The notes beneath the pieces were generated by a model. It made no database searches, was not told the DNA's origin, and saw nothing but the letters and a program-made list of their open reading frames with translations. The position numbers and the translations under genes were made by a program. A DNA stretch of 6,858 nucleotides from an uncultured Collinsella sp. Lineage in GTDB: Bacteria > Actinomycetota > Coriobacteriia > Coriobacteriales > Coriobacteriaceae. This document shows positions 1 through 5,824 of the stretch, piece after piece (positions within the stretch are counted from its first letter, which is position 1; every line of letters starts with the position of its first letter). Location: contig USHS01000072.1 in NCBI GenBank assembly GCA_900554585.1, positions 1 through 6,858 on the forward strand, given 5' to 3'.

Positions 1-25
1 ATGCTAGACAATGGCATGTTTCCAG

Positions 26-499
26 CTAGAAAACGTCCTTGGCAAGTACCTTTGAGTCATTGGGAACCTGACGGATTTCGATAACCACGCCATCGTTCAC
101 AAGCTCTTGGATATGCTCGGCATCGGTTTCGGTCGCAAAGATCGCGGGGGTCGGATGAAGCGTGGTCTCGGGAGACTTTCGAGTTCCGCCCAGATTAATC
201 TCCTTGATGTCTTTGCAACCCTTAGCAAGGCGATAGGCATCTTCAATCGTCTCAACAATGATAAACAGCGAATACTTGTCGGTAACGCCGCTGTTGAGCG
301 CCTCGATGGCCGCGTTTACGTCTTTTATGACGAGCTTCACGCCGTTGGGACGAGCTAGCCTCAATGCGGCTTTTCTCATGTCGTCTTTTGCCACGGCGTC
401 GCTGGCACACAGGATGCAATCGACATCCAGCGCATGTGTCCAAGACATGGTGACCTGGCCGTGAATCAATCGGTAATCAACTCTCGTAAGCTTAATCAT
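26..499 (-). CDS. PTS mannose/fructose/sorbose-family EIIB subunit
   Basis: This is the cytoplasmic EIIB component of a mannose-family phosphotransferase system. It takes phosphate from EIIA and hands it to the sugar as IIC/IID import it. The N-terminus carries the family signature RVDYRLIHGQV, in which His13 is the phospho-acceptor. The protein is 157 aa, normal for a single-domain EIIB. The start at 499 is preferred over the in-frame ATG at 508: the GGAG at 512-509 touches the upstream ATG but lies 9 nt from the ATG at 499. It follows EIIA (stop at 571) on the same strand, so the two are probably co-transcribed, with IIC and IID expected beyond the left edge. The sugar cannot be told from this subunit alone. 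The domain call is secure; substrate and gene name are open. Confidence 0.95.
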   Translation of the reverse strand: MIKLTRVDYRLIHGQVTMSWTHALDVDCILCASDAVAKDDMRKAALRLARPNGVKLVIKDVNAAIEALNSGVTDKYSLFIIVETIEDAYRLAKGCKDIKEINLGGTRKSPETTLHPTPAIFATETDAEHIQELVNDGVVIEIRQVPNDSKVLAKDVF

Positions 500-540
500 C
501 GTAATCATCTCCGCACGTGATAAAGGTAATGACAGGCGTG

Positions 541-555
541 GCCCTTAGCTAGGGC
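541..555 (-). other. Small hairpin in the EIIA-EIIB intercistronic gap
   Basis: GCCCT and AGGGC form a 5-bp stem around a 5-nt loop in the 71-nt gap between EIIA and EIIB. No U-run follows, so it is not a convincing terminator. It could be an mRNA processing or stabilising element, or chance. Confidence 0.25.
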
Positions 556-570
556 TCGAACCAGAACTAA

Positions 571-990
571 CTAGAACTCTTCTTCTTCGACATCGGCAAG
601 CATGTCCGCCGCCTCACAAAGCATGATAAACGAACGTGATCCCTCGACCGCAGCTTTGGCCTTGTCCGCATCCAGGGAGTCCAGCTGTGTAGCCATTTCC
701 ACCAGCAGCGGCAAGTTCATTCCGGTGATCAACGTAAACGATCCGGCGGTCTGCCTCTGAATGAATTCGTTGTTTACAGAGCCGCCAAAGATGTCAGTCA
801 CGACAAACCAAGAGTCGGCAGGGTCCTTCGACTCCATCCAAGCATCGATAAGCGCTGCGACATCCCTCGTGTCGTCATCGACATAGGCGCACAGACACTC
901 GATTCGGTCGTTGGCGCCCATCAGGATCTCGAGAGAGCTCTTCATACCTTGGGCGAGATAACCATGACTCGCTAGCAATATCTTATTCAT
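571..990 (-). CDS. PTS mannose-family EIIA subunit
   Basis: This is the cytoplasmic EIIA component of a mannose-family PTS. It receives phosphate from HPr and passes it to the EIIB encoded just downstream. At 139 aa it is the usual size of a stand-alone EIIA-Man domain. The N-terminus MNKILLASHG places the phospho-acceptor at His9. The second family motif, TDIFGGS (residues 65-71), and the hydrophobic strand LITGMNLPLLVEM (87-99) are both present. The C-terminus ends in an acidic run, VEEEEF, with no obvious function. The start ATG at 990 is preceded by GGAG with a 4-nt spacer, slightly short but usable. It is the first structural gene after the GntR-type regulator, with 135 nt between them carrying an operator-like inverted repeat. 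EIIA and EIIB are separate proteins here, not fused as in E. coli ManX. Confidence 0.95.
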   Translation of the reverse strand: MNKILLASHGYLAQGMKSSLEILMGANDRIECLCAYVDDDTRDVAALIDAWMESKDPADSWFVVTDIFGGSVNNEFIQRQTAGSFTLITGMNLPLLVEMATQLDSLDADKAKAAVEGSRSFIMLCEAADMLADVEEEEF

Positions 991-1014
991 AGTTCTCCAA
1001 TATCAATAAGACGT

Positions 1015-1045
1015 ACTATATTGTCATAACAAAGTATATTAGCAA
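1015..1045 (-). promoter_or_regulatory. Possible promoter for the PTS genes
   Basis: On the minus strand, TTGCTA (1045-1040) and TATAGT (1020-1015) resemble -35 and -10 boxes, but their spacing is 19 nt, wider than ideal. TATACT (1038-1033) is an alternative -10 without a good -35. Transcription from TATAGT would start about 18 nt before the EIIA start codon. The region is much more AT-rich than the genes. The assignment is weak. Confidence 0.3.
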
Positions 1046-1092
1046 TCTACCCTACGCGGTGTGTCTATTTTCCAAATCCGCGAACGGTAGCA

Positions 1093-1114
1093 ATTGGTCG
1101 GTAAATTGACCAAT
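1093..1114. promoter_or_regulatory. Inverted repeat, candidate operator of the GntR-type regulator
   Basis: ATTGGTC (1093-1099) and GACCAAT (1108-1114) form a perfect 7-bp inverted repeat around an 8-nt AT-rich spacer. It lies 11 bp past the regulator's stop codon and about 100 bp upstream of the EIIA start. The half-sites TGGTC/GACCA match those of the DasR/NagR-type sites bound by HutC-subfamily GntR regulators, but in those sites they are about 2 bp apart. No U-run follows on either strand, which argues against a terminator. Binding by the neighbouring regulator is inferred. Confidence 0.5.
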
Positions 1115-1125
1115 CTATGTCTAAT

Positions 1126-1830
1126 TTACAAATAGAACTTCAGTCGCTCGGTGCAGTACACCTGACGGGAGATGAAAAGCGGCTCGCCGCTTGGAGCATA
1201 ACGTCTATCGACAAACAGAAGCAGCGGAGAGTCCAGCTCCACGTTAAGGTATGCCGCCTCGAGCTCGCTCGCATAGCAGACCTCGAGCGTACGCGTGTTG
1301 GGGCCCATCTTGATCCCCTGGCGATCGAGTACCGCCATCAGCGAATCCTCGAGGGATTCATGCTCCAAAAAAGAAAGCACAGCGGAATAGCTATTGGTTT
1401 CCAGCATCGTGGGCTTGTCATCCACAAGGCGCAGACGACGACTACGCAATACCTTTTGGGTATCGTCTCCGCCCAGGAACTTCGCGTCTCGCAGGCTTGG
1501 GAAGTCCCAGCCCATTGCGAGAACCCTGGTAGACGCCTGTTTTCCCGCAAGCTGGCACGAATGGGTAAAGCTCTCACGGTCGTCCGCGGCATACATCTGT
1601 GTGTCCGACGAAACGAATGTGCCCTTGCCGCGGGCCCTCTCAACAAGCCCAGCATCTTCCATTTCTTTAATTGCGGAGCGAACCGTTATTCGGCTCACGC
1701 CAAATTGCTCGATGAGCTCCGCCTCGGTCGGGAGCTTATCTCCCGGGCGGTACGTGCCGTTGGCGATCGAATCAGAAAGCGCACGGACAATCTGTTTGTA
1801 CAGGGGGACAACGCTATTTGCTTCAACCAT
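1126..1830 (-). CDS. GntR-family (HutC/UTRA-type) transcriptional regulator
   Basis: This is a DNA-binding regulator, probably local to the PTS genes that follow on the same strand. With the start at 1830 it is 234 aa, typical of the HutC subfamily. An N-terminal winged helix-turn-helix spans about residues 8-73, with PLYKQIVRAL, the segment PGDKLPTEAELIEQFGVSR, then ITVRSAIKEMEDAGLVERA, and the wing GKGTFV. The rest, about 90-230, fits a UTRA effector-binding domain; the late strand LLLFVDRRYAPSGEPLFISR is characteristic. An in-frame ATG at 1839 is possible, but AAAGG lies 1 nt from it and 10 nt from the ATG at 1830, so the latter is preferred. UTRA regulators often sense sugar phosphates. 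Which one, and whether this protein represses, cannot be read from the sequence. Confidence 0.93.
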   Translation of the reverse strand: MVEANSVVPLYKQIVRALSDSIANGTYRPGDKLPTEAELIEQFGVSRITVRSAIKEMEDAGLVERARGKGTFVSSDTQMYAADDRESFTHSCQLAGKQASTRVLAMGWDFPSLRDAKFLGGDDTQKVLRSRRLRLVDDKPTMLETNSYSAVLSFLEHESLEDSLMAVLDRQGIKMGPNTRTLEVCYASELEAAYLNVELDSPLLLFVDRRYAPSGEPLFISRQVYCTERLKFYL

Positions 1831-1895
1831 ATCAACCATGCCTTTGCAAGGAATCAGCAGTTTATAGATAGATGACTTATATTGTATTAGAACTT

Positions 1896-1920
1896 TTTAG
1901 GAGTCCATATATTTCCTAAA
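1896..1920. promoter_or_regulatory. 25-bp inverted repeat upstream of the GntR-type gene
   Basis: TTTAGGA (1896-1902) and TCCTAAA (1914-1920) form a perfect 7-bp inverted repeat with an 11-nt AT-rich spacer. It lies 66-90 bp upstream of the regulator's start, in the divergent gap shared with the M16 protease gene. It could be an operator for the regulator's own promoter, or for a different regulator, since its half-sites do not resemble those at 1093-1114. No strong -35/-10 pair was found beside it. Confidence 0.3.
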
Positions 1921-2042
1921 TGATTCGGTAAACGGGGTGTTATTTCACTTTAGCGGGGTGCAGCGGCTACCCGCGGCATTCGTTATCAACCTAGCTAGGC
2001 TAGTCCACCCACATCGTCTTCAGTTCGCCGCAGAGCAGCGGC

Positions 2043-2058
2043 CCCATATGGGTATACT
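2043..2058 (+). promoter_or_regulatory. Candidate -10 box with adjoining palindrome before the M16C gene
   Basis: TATACT (2053-2058) is a good -10 hexamer 52 nt upstream of the protease start codon. The perfect 10-bp palindrome CCCATATGGG (2043-2052) touches it. No good -35 is visible at the standard distance, so the promoter may need an activator or may be wrongly placed. The implied leader of about 45 nt would contain a CGCCCC-CGCT-GGGGCG hairpin (2079-2094) just ahead of the ribosome binding site. Confidence 0.35.
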
Positions 2059-2110
2059 CTCGAGGATTCGACTCGATTCGCCCCCGCTGGGGCGTCAAAG
2101 GAGACTGCAT

Positions 2111-5100
2111 ATGCCCACCACCTCAACCGACCCGCGCGCCGCTGCCGCCGCACTGCTGGTGCCCGGCACTACCTGCCACGGCTTTGCCGTCGAGCGCTGC
2201 GAGACCGTGCCCGAGCTCGACTCGGACGCCTACGTGCTGCGCCACACCGCCTCGGGCGCTCGCCTGCTGTACCTGGCGTGCGACGACGAAAACAAGGCCT
2301 TTGCCATTGGCTTTAAGACGCCGCCGGCCGATTCCACCGGCGTGTTCCATATTCTTGAGCACTCGGTGCTGTGCGGATCGGCCAAGTTTCCCGTCAAGGA
2401 GCCGTTCGTGGACCTGATCAAGAGCTCCATGCAGACGTTCCTCAACGCCATGACCTACCCTGACAAGACCATCTACCCCGTTGCGACCACCAACGAGCAG
2501 GACCTGTACAACCTGATGGACGTGTACCTGGACGCGGTATTCAACCCGGCCATCTACACCAAGCCCACCATTTTTGAGCAGGAGGGCTGGCACTACGAGC
2601 TGGACCTGCCGGAAGGTGCCGAGAGCGAGGGCGACGGCGGCGAAGGCAGCGCCGCCAGCCTGCGCGAGGGCACGCTGCGCTATAACGGCGTGGTGTTCAA
2701 CGAGATGAAGGGCGCGCTGTCCGACCCCATGAGCGTGCTGGACGATGCCGTCAACGCCGCGCTCTATCCCGACACCGCCTATGCGCACGAGAGCGGCGGC
2801 GACCCGCGCGCGATCCCTGCGCTCACCTACGAGCAGTTCCTGGATACGCACGCACGCCACTACAATCCTTCCAACTCTTATATAACGCTCTACGGCGACC
2901 TGGACGTGGACCGCGCGCTGGCCTTTTTGGACGAGCGCTATCTGTCGCAGTCGAGTGCCGCGAGCCGCCGCATGGACGCTGCCGTTGCCGCCGGCGAGGA
3001 CCCGTCCGCGCTGGCGCCCAATCCGCTGGACGTGCAGGCGCCTGTGACCTGCGAGTATAAGCGCGTCGAGATGGCCACCACGCCTGAGAACGCCCTGGTG
3101 GGCCTGGGCCTGGTGCTGGGCAGCGCGCTCGACCGCAAACGCACGATCGCGGCGGACATTCTGTTCGAGGCGCTGCTGGGCTCCAACGAAGCGCCGGTTA
3201 AGAAGGCCATTCTGGCAGCGGGCCTGGGCGGCAACGTGGTGAGCTACACCGCGGCCGAGAGCCTGCAGCCCTACGAACTCATCATGCTGCAAAACGCACA
3301 GCCCGGTGTGGCGCGCGAGCTGCGTCGCGTGTTCCAGGACGCCTGCCGCGACCTGTGCGAGCACGGCGTTCCGCGCGAGCGCCTGGAGGCCATCATCAGC
3401 AGCAACGAATACGACCTGCGCCAGCGCGACTACGGTATCGCCGACGGCGTGGCCATTGCGTGCGACGCGCTGAGCACCTGGCTCTACGATGACGATGCCG
3501 CGACGCTAGCACTCAAGTATGGCCCGGTGTACGAGGAGCTGCGAGGCGAGCTGGACGGCAGCTACTTTGAGGACCTGCTGCGCGAGCTGGTGCTGCAAAA
3601 TGACCATATGGCGCTGGTCGAGCTCGCGCCGGTTGACGCCGCCGAAGGTTCGGAGGGCGCCGAAGCCGCCGAGCTGGCAGCCAAGCGCGACGCCATGACC
3701 GATGCCGAGCTGGCCGACGTGGTCGATCGCACGGCCGCGCTGCGTGCCGCACAGGAGGCGGAAGACACACCCGAGGCCAAGGCCACACTGCCGCGCCTGC
3801 GCGTGTCCGACATTGGCGAGGCGCGCCCCGAGCCGCCGCTGGTCGTGGACACGACCGCGCCCATCCCCTGCCTGTGCCACGACATCCCCACCAACCGTCT
3901 GGCCTACGCCATGCAGTATTTCGACCTGAACTGCGTTGCGTTTGAGGACCTGCCCTATGTAACGCTGCTCTGCCGTCTGCTCAAACAGCTGCCCACAAGC
4001 GAGCACTCGGCCGAGGAGCTCGACAACTTGCTCGCCGGCAAGCTGGGCTTTTTGAGCTTTACGACCGAGGTCATGACCCAGCCCGACGTGAACGGTGTGC
4101 GCCCCTACCTGCTGGTGAGCGCCGGCGCCCTGTCCGAGAAGATTGATGCGCTGGCGAGCCTGCCGCGCGAGGTGTGGTCGAGCACGCTTTTGCTCGATGC
4201 CGACGCCGACCGCGTGCGCGACGTGCTTACGCAGATTCGCATTGGGCTTGAGCAGGGCTTTATCAACAACGGTCACTCGGCGGCGCTTGGTCGCGCGATG
4301 AGCTACAGCTCGCCTTCGGCCGTGGTGCGCGAGCAGCTTTCGGGCGTGGACTTCTACCTGTTCCTGCGCGATCTACTCGAGCACTTTGACGAGCGACTGG
4401 ACGACCTGCGCGCCAAACTTGCCGAGCTGGCAGGCTGCATCTTTGTGGCCGATGGCTGCCTGGCGAGCTTTACCGGCAGCGATGAGGACTTTGACGCGTA
4501 CTGGGATGCCGCGGGCGACCTGGGGCTGGGCGCTGGCGACGGCGCCGATGCCGGCCGCGACGCGCTCGTGGTGCCGACGCCGCGCGACCGCCACGAGGCT
4601 TTTGTCATCCCCAGCGACATCTGCTTTGCGGCAAGCGCGTGCGATCCGCGTCGCTTAGGGCTTGACGTGACGGGCGCCTGGGCGGTTGCCGCCAACGCGC
4701 TCTCCTACGACTACCTGTGGAACGAGATCCGCGTGAAGGGCGGTGCGTACGGCTGCGGATTCCGCGCGGCCGGCGAGCGTCAGGCGGCGTTCTACACCTA
4801 CCGCGACCCGGCAATCGACCCCTCGATTGAGCGCGTGGCGCGCGCAGGCGAATGGCTCGGCAGCTTTGAGCCCGACGAGGCCGCCTTTGAGGGCTTTATC
4901 GTGAGCTGCGTGAGCGGCATGGACGCGCCGGTGAAGCCGTACGCGCTCACCAAGCGCCGCAACACGACCTACCTGGCCGGGCTCGATCCGCACGCACGCG
5001 AGGAGCGCCGCGCCCAGATGCTCGCCGCCACGCCCGGTGAGCTTCGCTCGCTCGGCGCCGACGTGACGCGCATCGCAGCCGAGTCGCCAACGTGCGTCTT

Positions 5101-5164
5101 TGGCAGCCGAGACGTCATCGCCAAGAGCAACGCCGGCTTTAACGTCGTCGACCTGATAGGCTAA
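2111..5164 (+). CDS. M16C-family zinc metallopeptidase (PreP/insulinase-like)
   Basis: This is a large cytosolic peptidase of the pitrilysin superfamily, PreP (presequence protease) branch, which degrades unfolded or short peptides inside a clam-shaped chamber. It is 1017 aa, usual for M16C. The inverted zinc motif HILEH gives His80, Glu83 (catalytic) and His84. The distal zinc ligand is Glu198 in YNGVVFNEMKG, a highly conserved M16C segment. The C-terminal half has RVKGGAYG with Arg874 and Tyr880, the pair that contacts substrate in this family. A charged helical stretch around residues 500-570 fits the linker joining the two halves. No signal peptide or membrane segment is seen. The start at 2111 is supported by AAAGGAG (2097-2103) with a 7-nt spacer; the reading frame is open further upstream but without family sequence. 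A low-complexity acidic insert (about 168-188) precedes the distal Glu. It is transcribed alone and ends in a strong hairpin. Confidence 0.96.
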   Translation: MPTTSTDPRAAAAALLVPGTTCHGFAVERCETVPELDSDAYVLRHTASGARLLYLACDDENKAFAIGFKTPPADSTGVFHILEHSVLCGSAKFPVKEPFVDLIKSSMQTFLNAMTYPDKTIYPVATTNEQDLYNLMDVYLDAVFNPAIYTKPTIFEQEGWHYELDLPEGAESEGDGGEGSAASLREGTLRYNGVVFNEMKGALSDPMSVLDDAVNAALYPDTAYAHESGGDPRAIPALTYEQFLDTHARHYNPSNSYITLYGDLDVDRALAFLDERYLSQSSAASRRMDAAVAAGEDPSALAPNPLDVQAPVTCEYKRVEMATTPENALVGLGLVLGSALDRKRTIAADILFEALLGSNEAPVKKAILAAGLGGNVVSYTAAESLQPYELIMLQNAQPGVARELRRVFQDACRDLCEHGVPRERLEAIISSNEYDLRQRDYGIADGVAIACDALSTWLYDDDAATLALKYGPVYEELRGELDGSYFEDLLRELVLQNDHMALVELAPVDAAEGSEGAEAAELAAKRDAMTDAELADVVDRTAALRAAQEAEDTPEAKATLPRLRVSDIGEARPEPPLVVDTTAPIPCLCHDIPTNRLAYAMQYFDLNCVAFEDLPYVTLLCRLLKQLPTSEHSAEELDNLLAGKLGFLSFTTEVMTQPDVNGVRPYLLVSAGALSEKIDALASLPREVWSSTLLLDADADRVRDVLTQIRIGLEQGFINNGHSAALGRAMSYSSPSAVVREQLSGVDFYLFLRDLLEHFDERLDDLRAKLAELAGCIFVADGCLASFTGSDEDFDAYWDAAGDLGLGAGDGADAGRDALVVPTPRDRHEAFVIPSDICFAASACDPRRLGLDVTGAWAVAANALSYDYLWNEIRVKGGAYGCGFRAAGERQAAFYTYRDPAIDPSIERVARAGEWLGSFEPDEAAFEGFIVSCVSGMDAPVKPYALTKRRNTTYLAGLDPHAREERRAQMLAATPGELRSLGADVTRIAAESPTCVFGSRDVIAKSNAGFNVVDLIG

Positions 5165-5169
5165 CGCAC

Positions 5170-5218
5170 AGAAAAGGTAGATTTTTGGGACATGCCTGAA
5201 AATCTACCTTTTCTTTTG
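5170..5218 (+). terminator. Rho-independent terminator after the M16C gene
   Basis: A perfect 16-bp stem (5170-5185 with 5199-5214) encloses a 13-nt loop and runs into TTCTTTT. It begins 5 nt after the protease stop codon. The stem has A- and T-rich ends, so it could work on both strands. The loop contains GGGACATG, a feature shared with the hairpin at 6238-6276, so it may also belong to a dispersed palindrome family. Confidence 0.8.
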
Positions 5219-5256
5219 CCGCTGCTTGGGCGGGGCAGCTCACCCCGTCCCACCAG

Positions 5257-5316
5257 TTTGTCTAAATCTGTAACATCTAGGCGGCAATATCGGCTCCAGA
5301 TGTTACAAATCGAGAC
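5257..5316. repeat. Palindromic intergenic repeat, copy A
   Basis: The left arm begins TTTGTCT and continues into TGTAACATCT (5269-5278). The right arm has AGATGTTACA (5298-5307), a perfect 10-bp match, and ends in CGAGAC (5311-5316). GTCT pairs with AGAC at the ends, with mismatches between. The roughly 19-nt loop begins AGGCGGC. Copy B lies 81 bp further on. It resembles REP/MITE-like extragenic palindromes; no coding potential is apparent. Confidence 0.75.
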
Positions 5317-5337
5317 GTTTTCGGATGACGCCGGCCC

Positions 5338-5400
5338 TTTGTCTTAATCTGTAACAGCTAGGCCCATTTTTGCCGAGTTAATGTTACAGATCGAGACAAC
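5338..5400. repeat. Palindromic intergenic repeat, copy B
   Basis: This is the second copy of the palindrome, in the same orientation as copy A. ATCTGTAACA (5347-5356) pairs perfectly with TGTTACAGAT (5382-5391), and TTGTCT (5339-5344) pairs with AGACAA (5394-5399). The arms match copy A closely (TTTGTCT, AATCTGTAACA, CTAGGC, TGTTACA, ATCGAGAC), while the loops differ more. Conserved arms with changing loops suggest selection for the folded structure or the palindrome, as in REP-type elements. Confidence 0.75.
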
Positions 5401-5463
5401 CCGCCGCAGACACCCGCCCCACCAGCAAAACCCCCACGAAGTGGCAGGTGCCTTTACGTTGGT
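5401..5463. other. Gene-free stretch before the hicAB promoter
   Basis: This completes the 396-bp gap between the protease and hicA. It is C-rich at first (CACCCGCCCCACCAG at 5411-5425, close to CACCCCGTCCCACCAG at 5241-5256, so a similar string flanks the repeat pair on each side). It then holds the short palindrome GGCAGGTGCC (5443-5452). No open frame, RNA gene or clear promoter is seen in it. Confidence 0.5.
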
Positions 5464-5496
5464 TCGAACACTTGTTCTATACGTACACATGTTCTA
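5464..5496. promoter_or_regulatory. LexA/SOS-box-like operator pair upstream of hicAB
   Basis: TCGAAC-ACTT-GTTCTA (5464-5479) differs at one position from the TCGAAC-N4-GTTCGA form of the actinobacterial LexA box and is close to the Bacillus CGAAC-N4-GTTYG form. A weaker second copy, GTAC-ACAT-GTTC (5483-5494), lies exactly 17 bp downstream, creating a direct repeat ACACWTGTTCTATA (5468-5481 and 5485-5498). The first box overlaps the proposed -35 and the second fills the spacer up to the -10, the layout expected for repression. LexA binding is inferred from sequence only. Confidence 0.5.
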
Positions 5497-5500
5497 TAGT
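5472..5500 (+). promoter_or_regulatory. Promoter P1 of hicAB
   Basis: TTGTTC (5472-5477), a 17-nt spacer and TATAGT (5495-5500) form a plausible housekeeping-type promoter. Transcription would start near 5507, giving a leader of about 54 nt before hicA. A second, weaker candidate, P2, is TTGCAT (5509-5514), 17 nt, TAAGAT (5532-5537), which would start only about 17 nt before the hicA start codon and overlaps the inverted repeat at 5526-5546. Confidence 0.5.
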
Positions 5501-5525
5501 AGGGGTGCTTGCATCGGACTTAAAT

Positions 5526-5546
5526 TGCAACTAAGATATAGTTGCA
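5526..5546. promoter_or_regulatory. Inverted repeat, candidate HicB operator
   Basis: TGCAACTA (5526-5533) and TAGTTGCA (5539-5546) form a perfect 8-bp inverted repeat with a 5-nt spacer, ending 14 nt before the hicA start codon. HicB antitoxins with a ribbon-helix-helix domain, as here, bind palindromes upstream of their own operon. The site covers the -10 of candidate promoter P2. The same sequence could also form an RNA hairpin close to the hicA ribosome binding site in transcripts from P1. Confidence 0.5.
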
Positions 5547-5560
5547 GAATGTGAGGCGGG

Positions 5561-5824
5561 ATGACTCGGACCGATAAACTCATCGCCCAACTGCTTAGCT
5601 GCCCTTCGACGTATCGGTATACCGATTTTTTAAAAGTCATGGCTTCATATGGCTTTGAAATGGACAACAAAGGCAAGACATCCGGATCGCGCATTCGCTT
5701 CTACAGGCCATCAGATGGCAGGATGTTCGTAATGCACGCGCCGCATCCATCTGACGAATTGACAGCGGGGACCATTCGAAACATCGTTCGATTTCTGCAA
5801 GATGTCGGAGGTAGTCATGAGTAA
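5561..5824 (+). CDS. hicA: HicA-family toxin (mRNA interferase) of a type II toxin-antitoxin pair
   Basis: This is a small 87-aa protein of the HicA fold, a double-stranded-RNA-binding-like domain that cleaves or blocks mRNA when not held by HicB. The features seen are an N-terminal helix (TDKLIAQLL), the basic segment DNKGKTSGSRIRFYR (residues 35-49), a strand with FVMHAPHP (His59, His62), and a closing helix TIRNIVRFLQDVG. The His often found in the GSHH motif of classical HicA is replaced by Arg44 in GSR, but as I recall the GKTSGSR...H-PHP pattern is typical of one HicA branch, so this is not evidence of inactivation. The start has GAGG (5553-5556) with a 4-nt spacer. Its stop overlaps the hicB start by 8 nt, so translation is probably coupled. 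The toxin-first order is standard for hicAB. Confidence 0.88.
   Translation: MTRTDKLIAQLLSCPSTYRYTDFLKVMASYGFEMDNKGKTSGSRIRFYRPSDGRMFVMHAPHPSDELTAGTIRNIVRFLQDVGGSHE

Noticed and set aside
1038..1062. Sigma-54 (-24/-12) promoter before the mannose-family PTS genes
   Set aside because: TTGCT is present, but no GG lies 10 nt upstream of its GC, and no LevR-type activator is encoded here; the adjacent regulator is GntR-type.
1117..1875. Plus-strand open frame of 252 codons opposite the GntR-type regulator
   Set aside because: The minus strand encodes an unmistakable GntR/UTRA protein over the same stretch; the plus-strand product shows no family features or ribosome binding site.
1937..2110. 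Upstream in-frame extension of the M16C protease
   Set aside because: The frame is open, but AAAGGAG is ideally placed for the ATG at 2111, and the extra 58 residues do not look like a signal peptide or family sequence.
2123..3364. Long minus-strand open frame (413 codons) opposite the M16C gene, with another at 3506-4276
   Set aside because: They lie antisense to a clearly conserved protease in GC-rich DNA, where long antisense frames are common. Their translations are low-complexity, rich in Arg/Gly/Val/Ala/His, with no recognisable domain.
5257..5400. Tandem repeats as a CRISPR array
   Set aside because: There are only two units, each an internal palindrome of about 60 bp with variable loops; there is no repeat-spacer regularity and no cas gene.
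5671..5692. HicA inactivated because the classical GSHH histidine is missing
   Set aside because: The GKTSGSR pattern with a later HAPHP fits one branch of HicA proteins as I recall them, and the antitoxin and coupled arrangement are intact, so loss of activity cannot be claimed.
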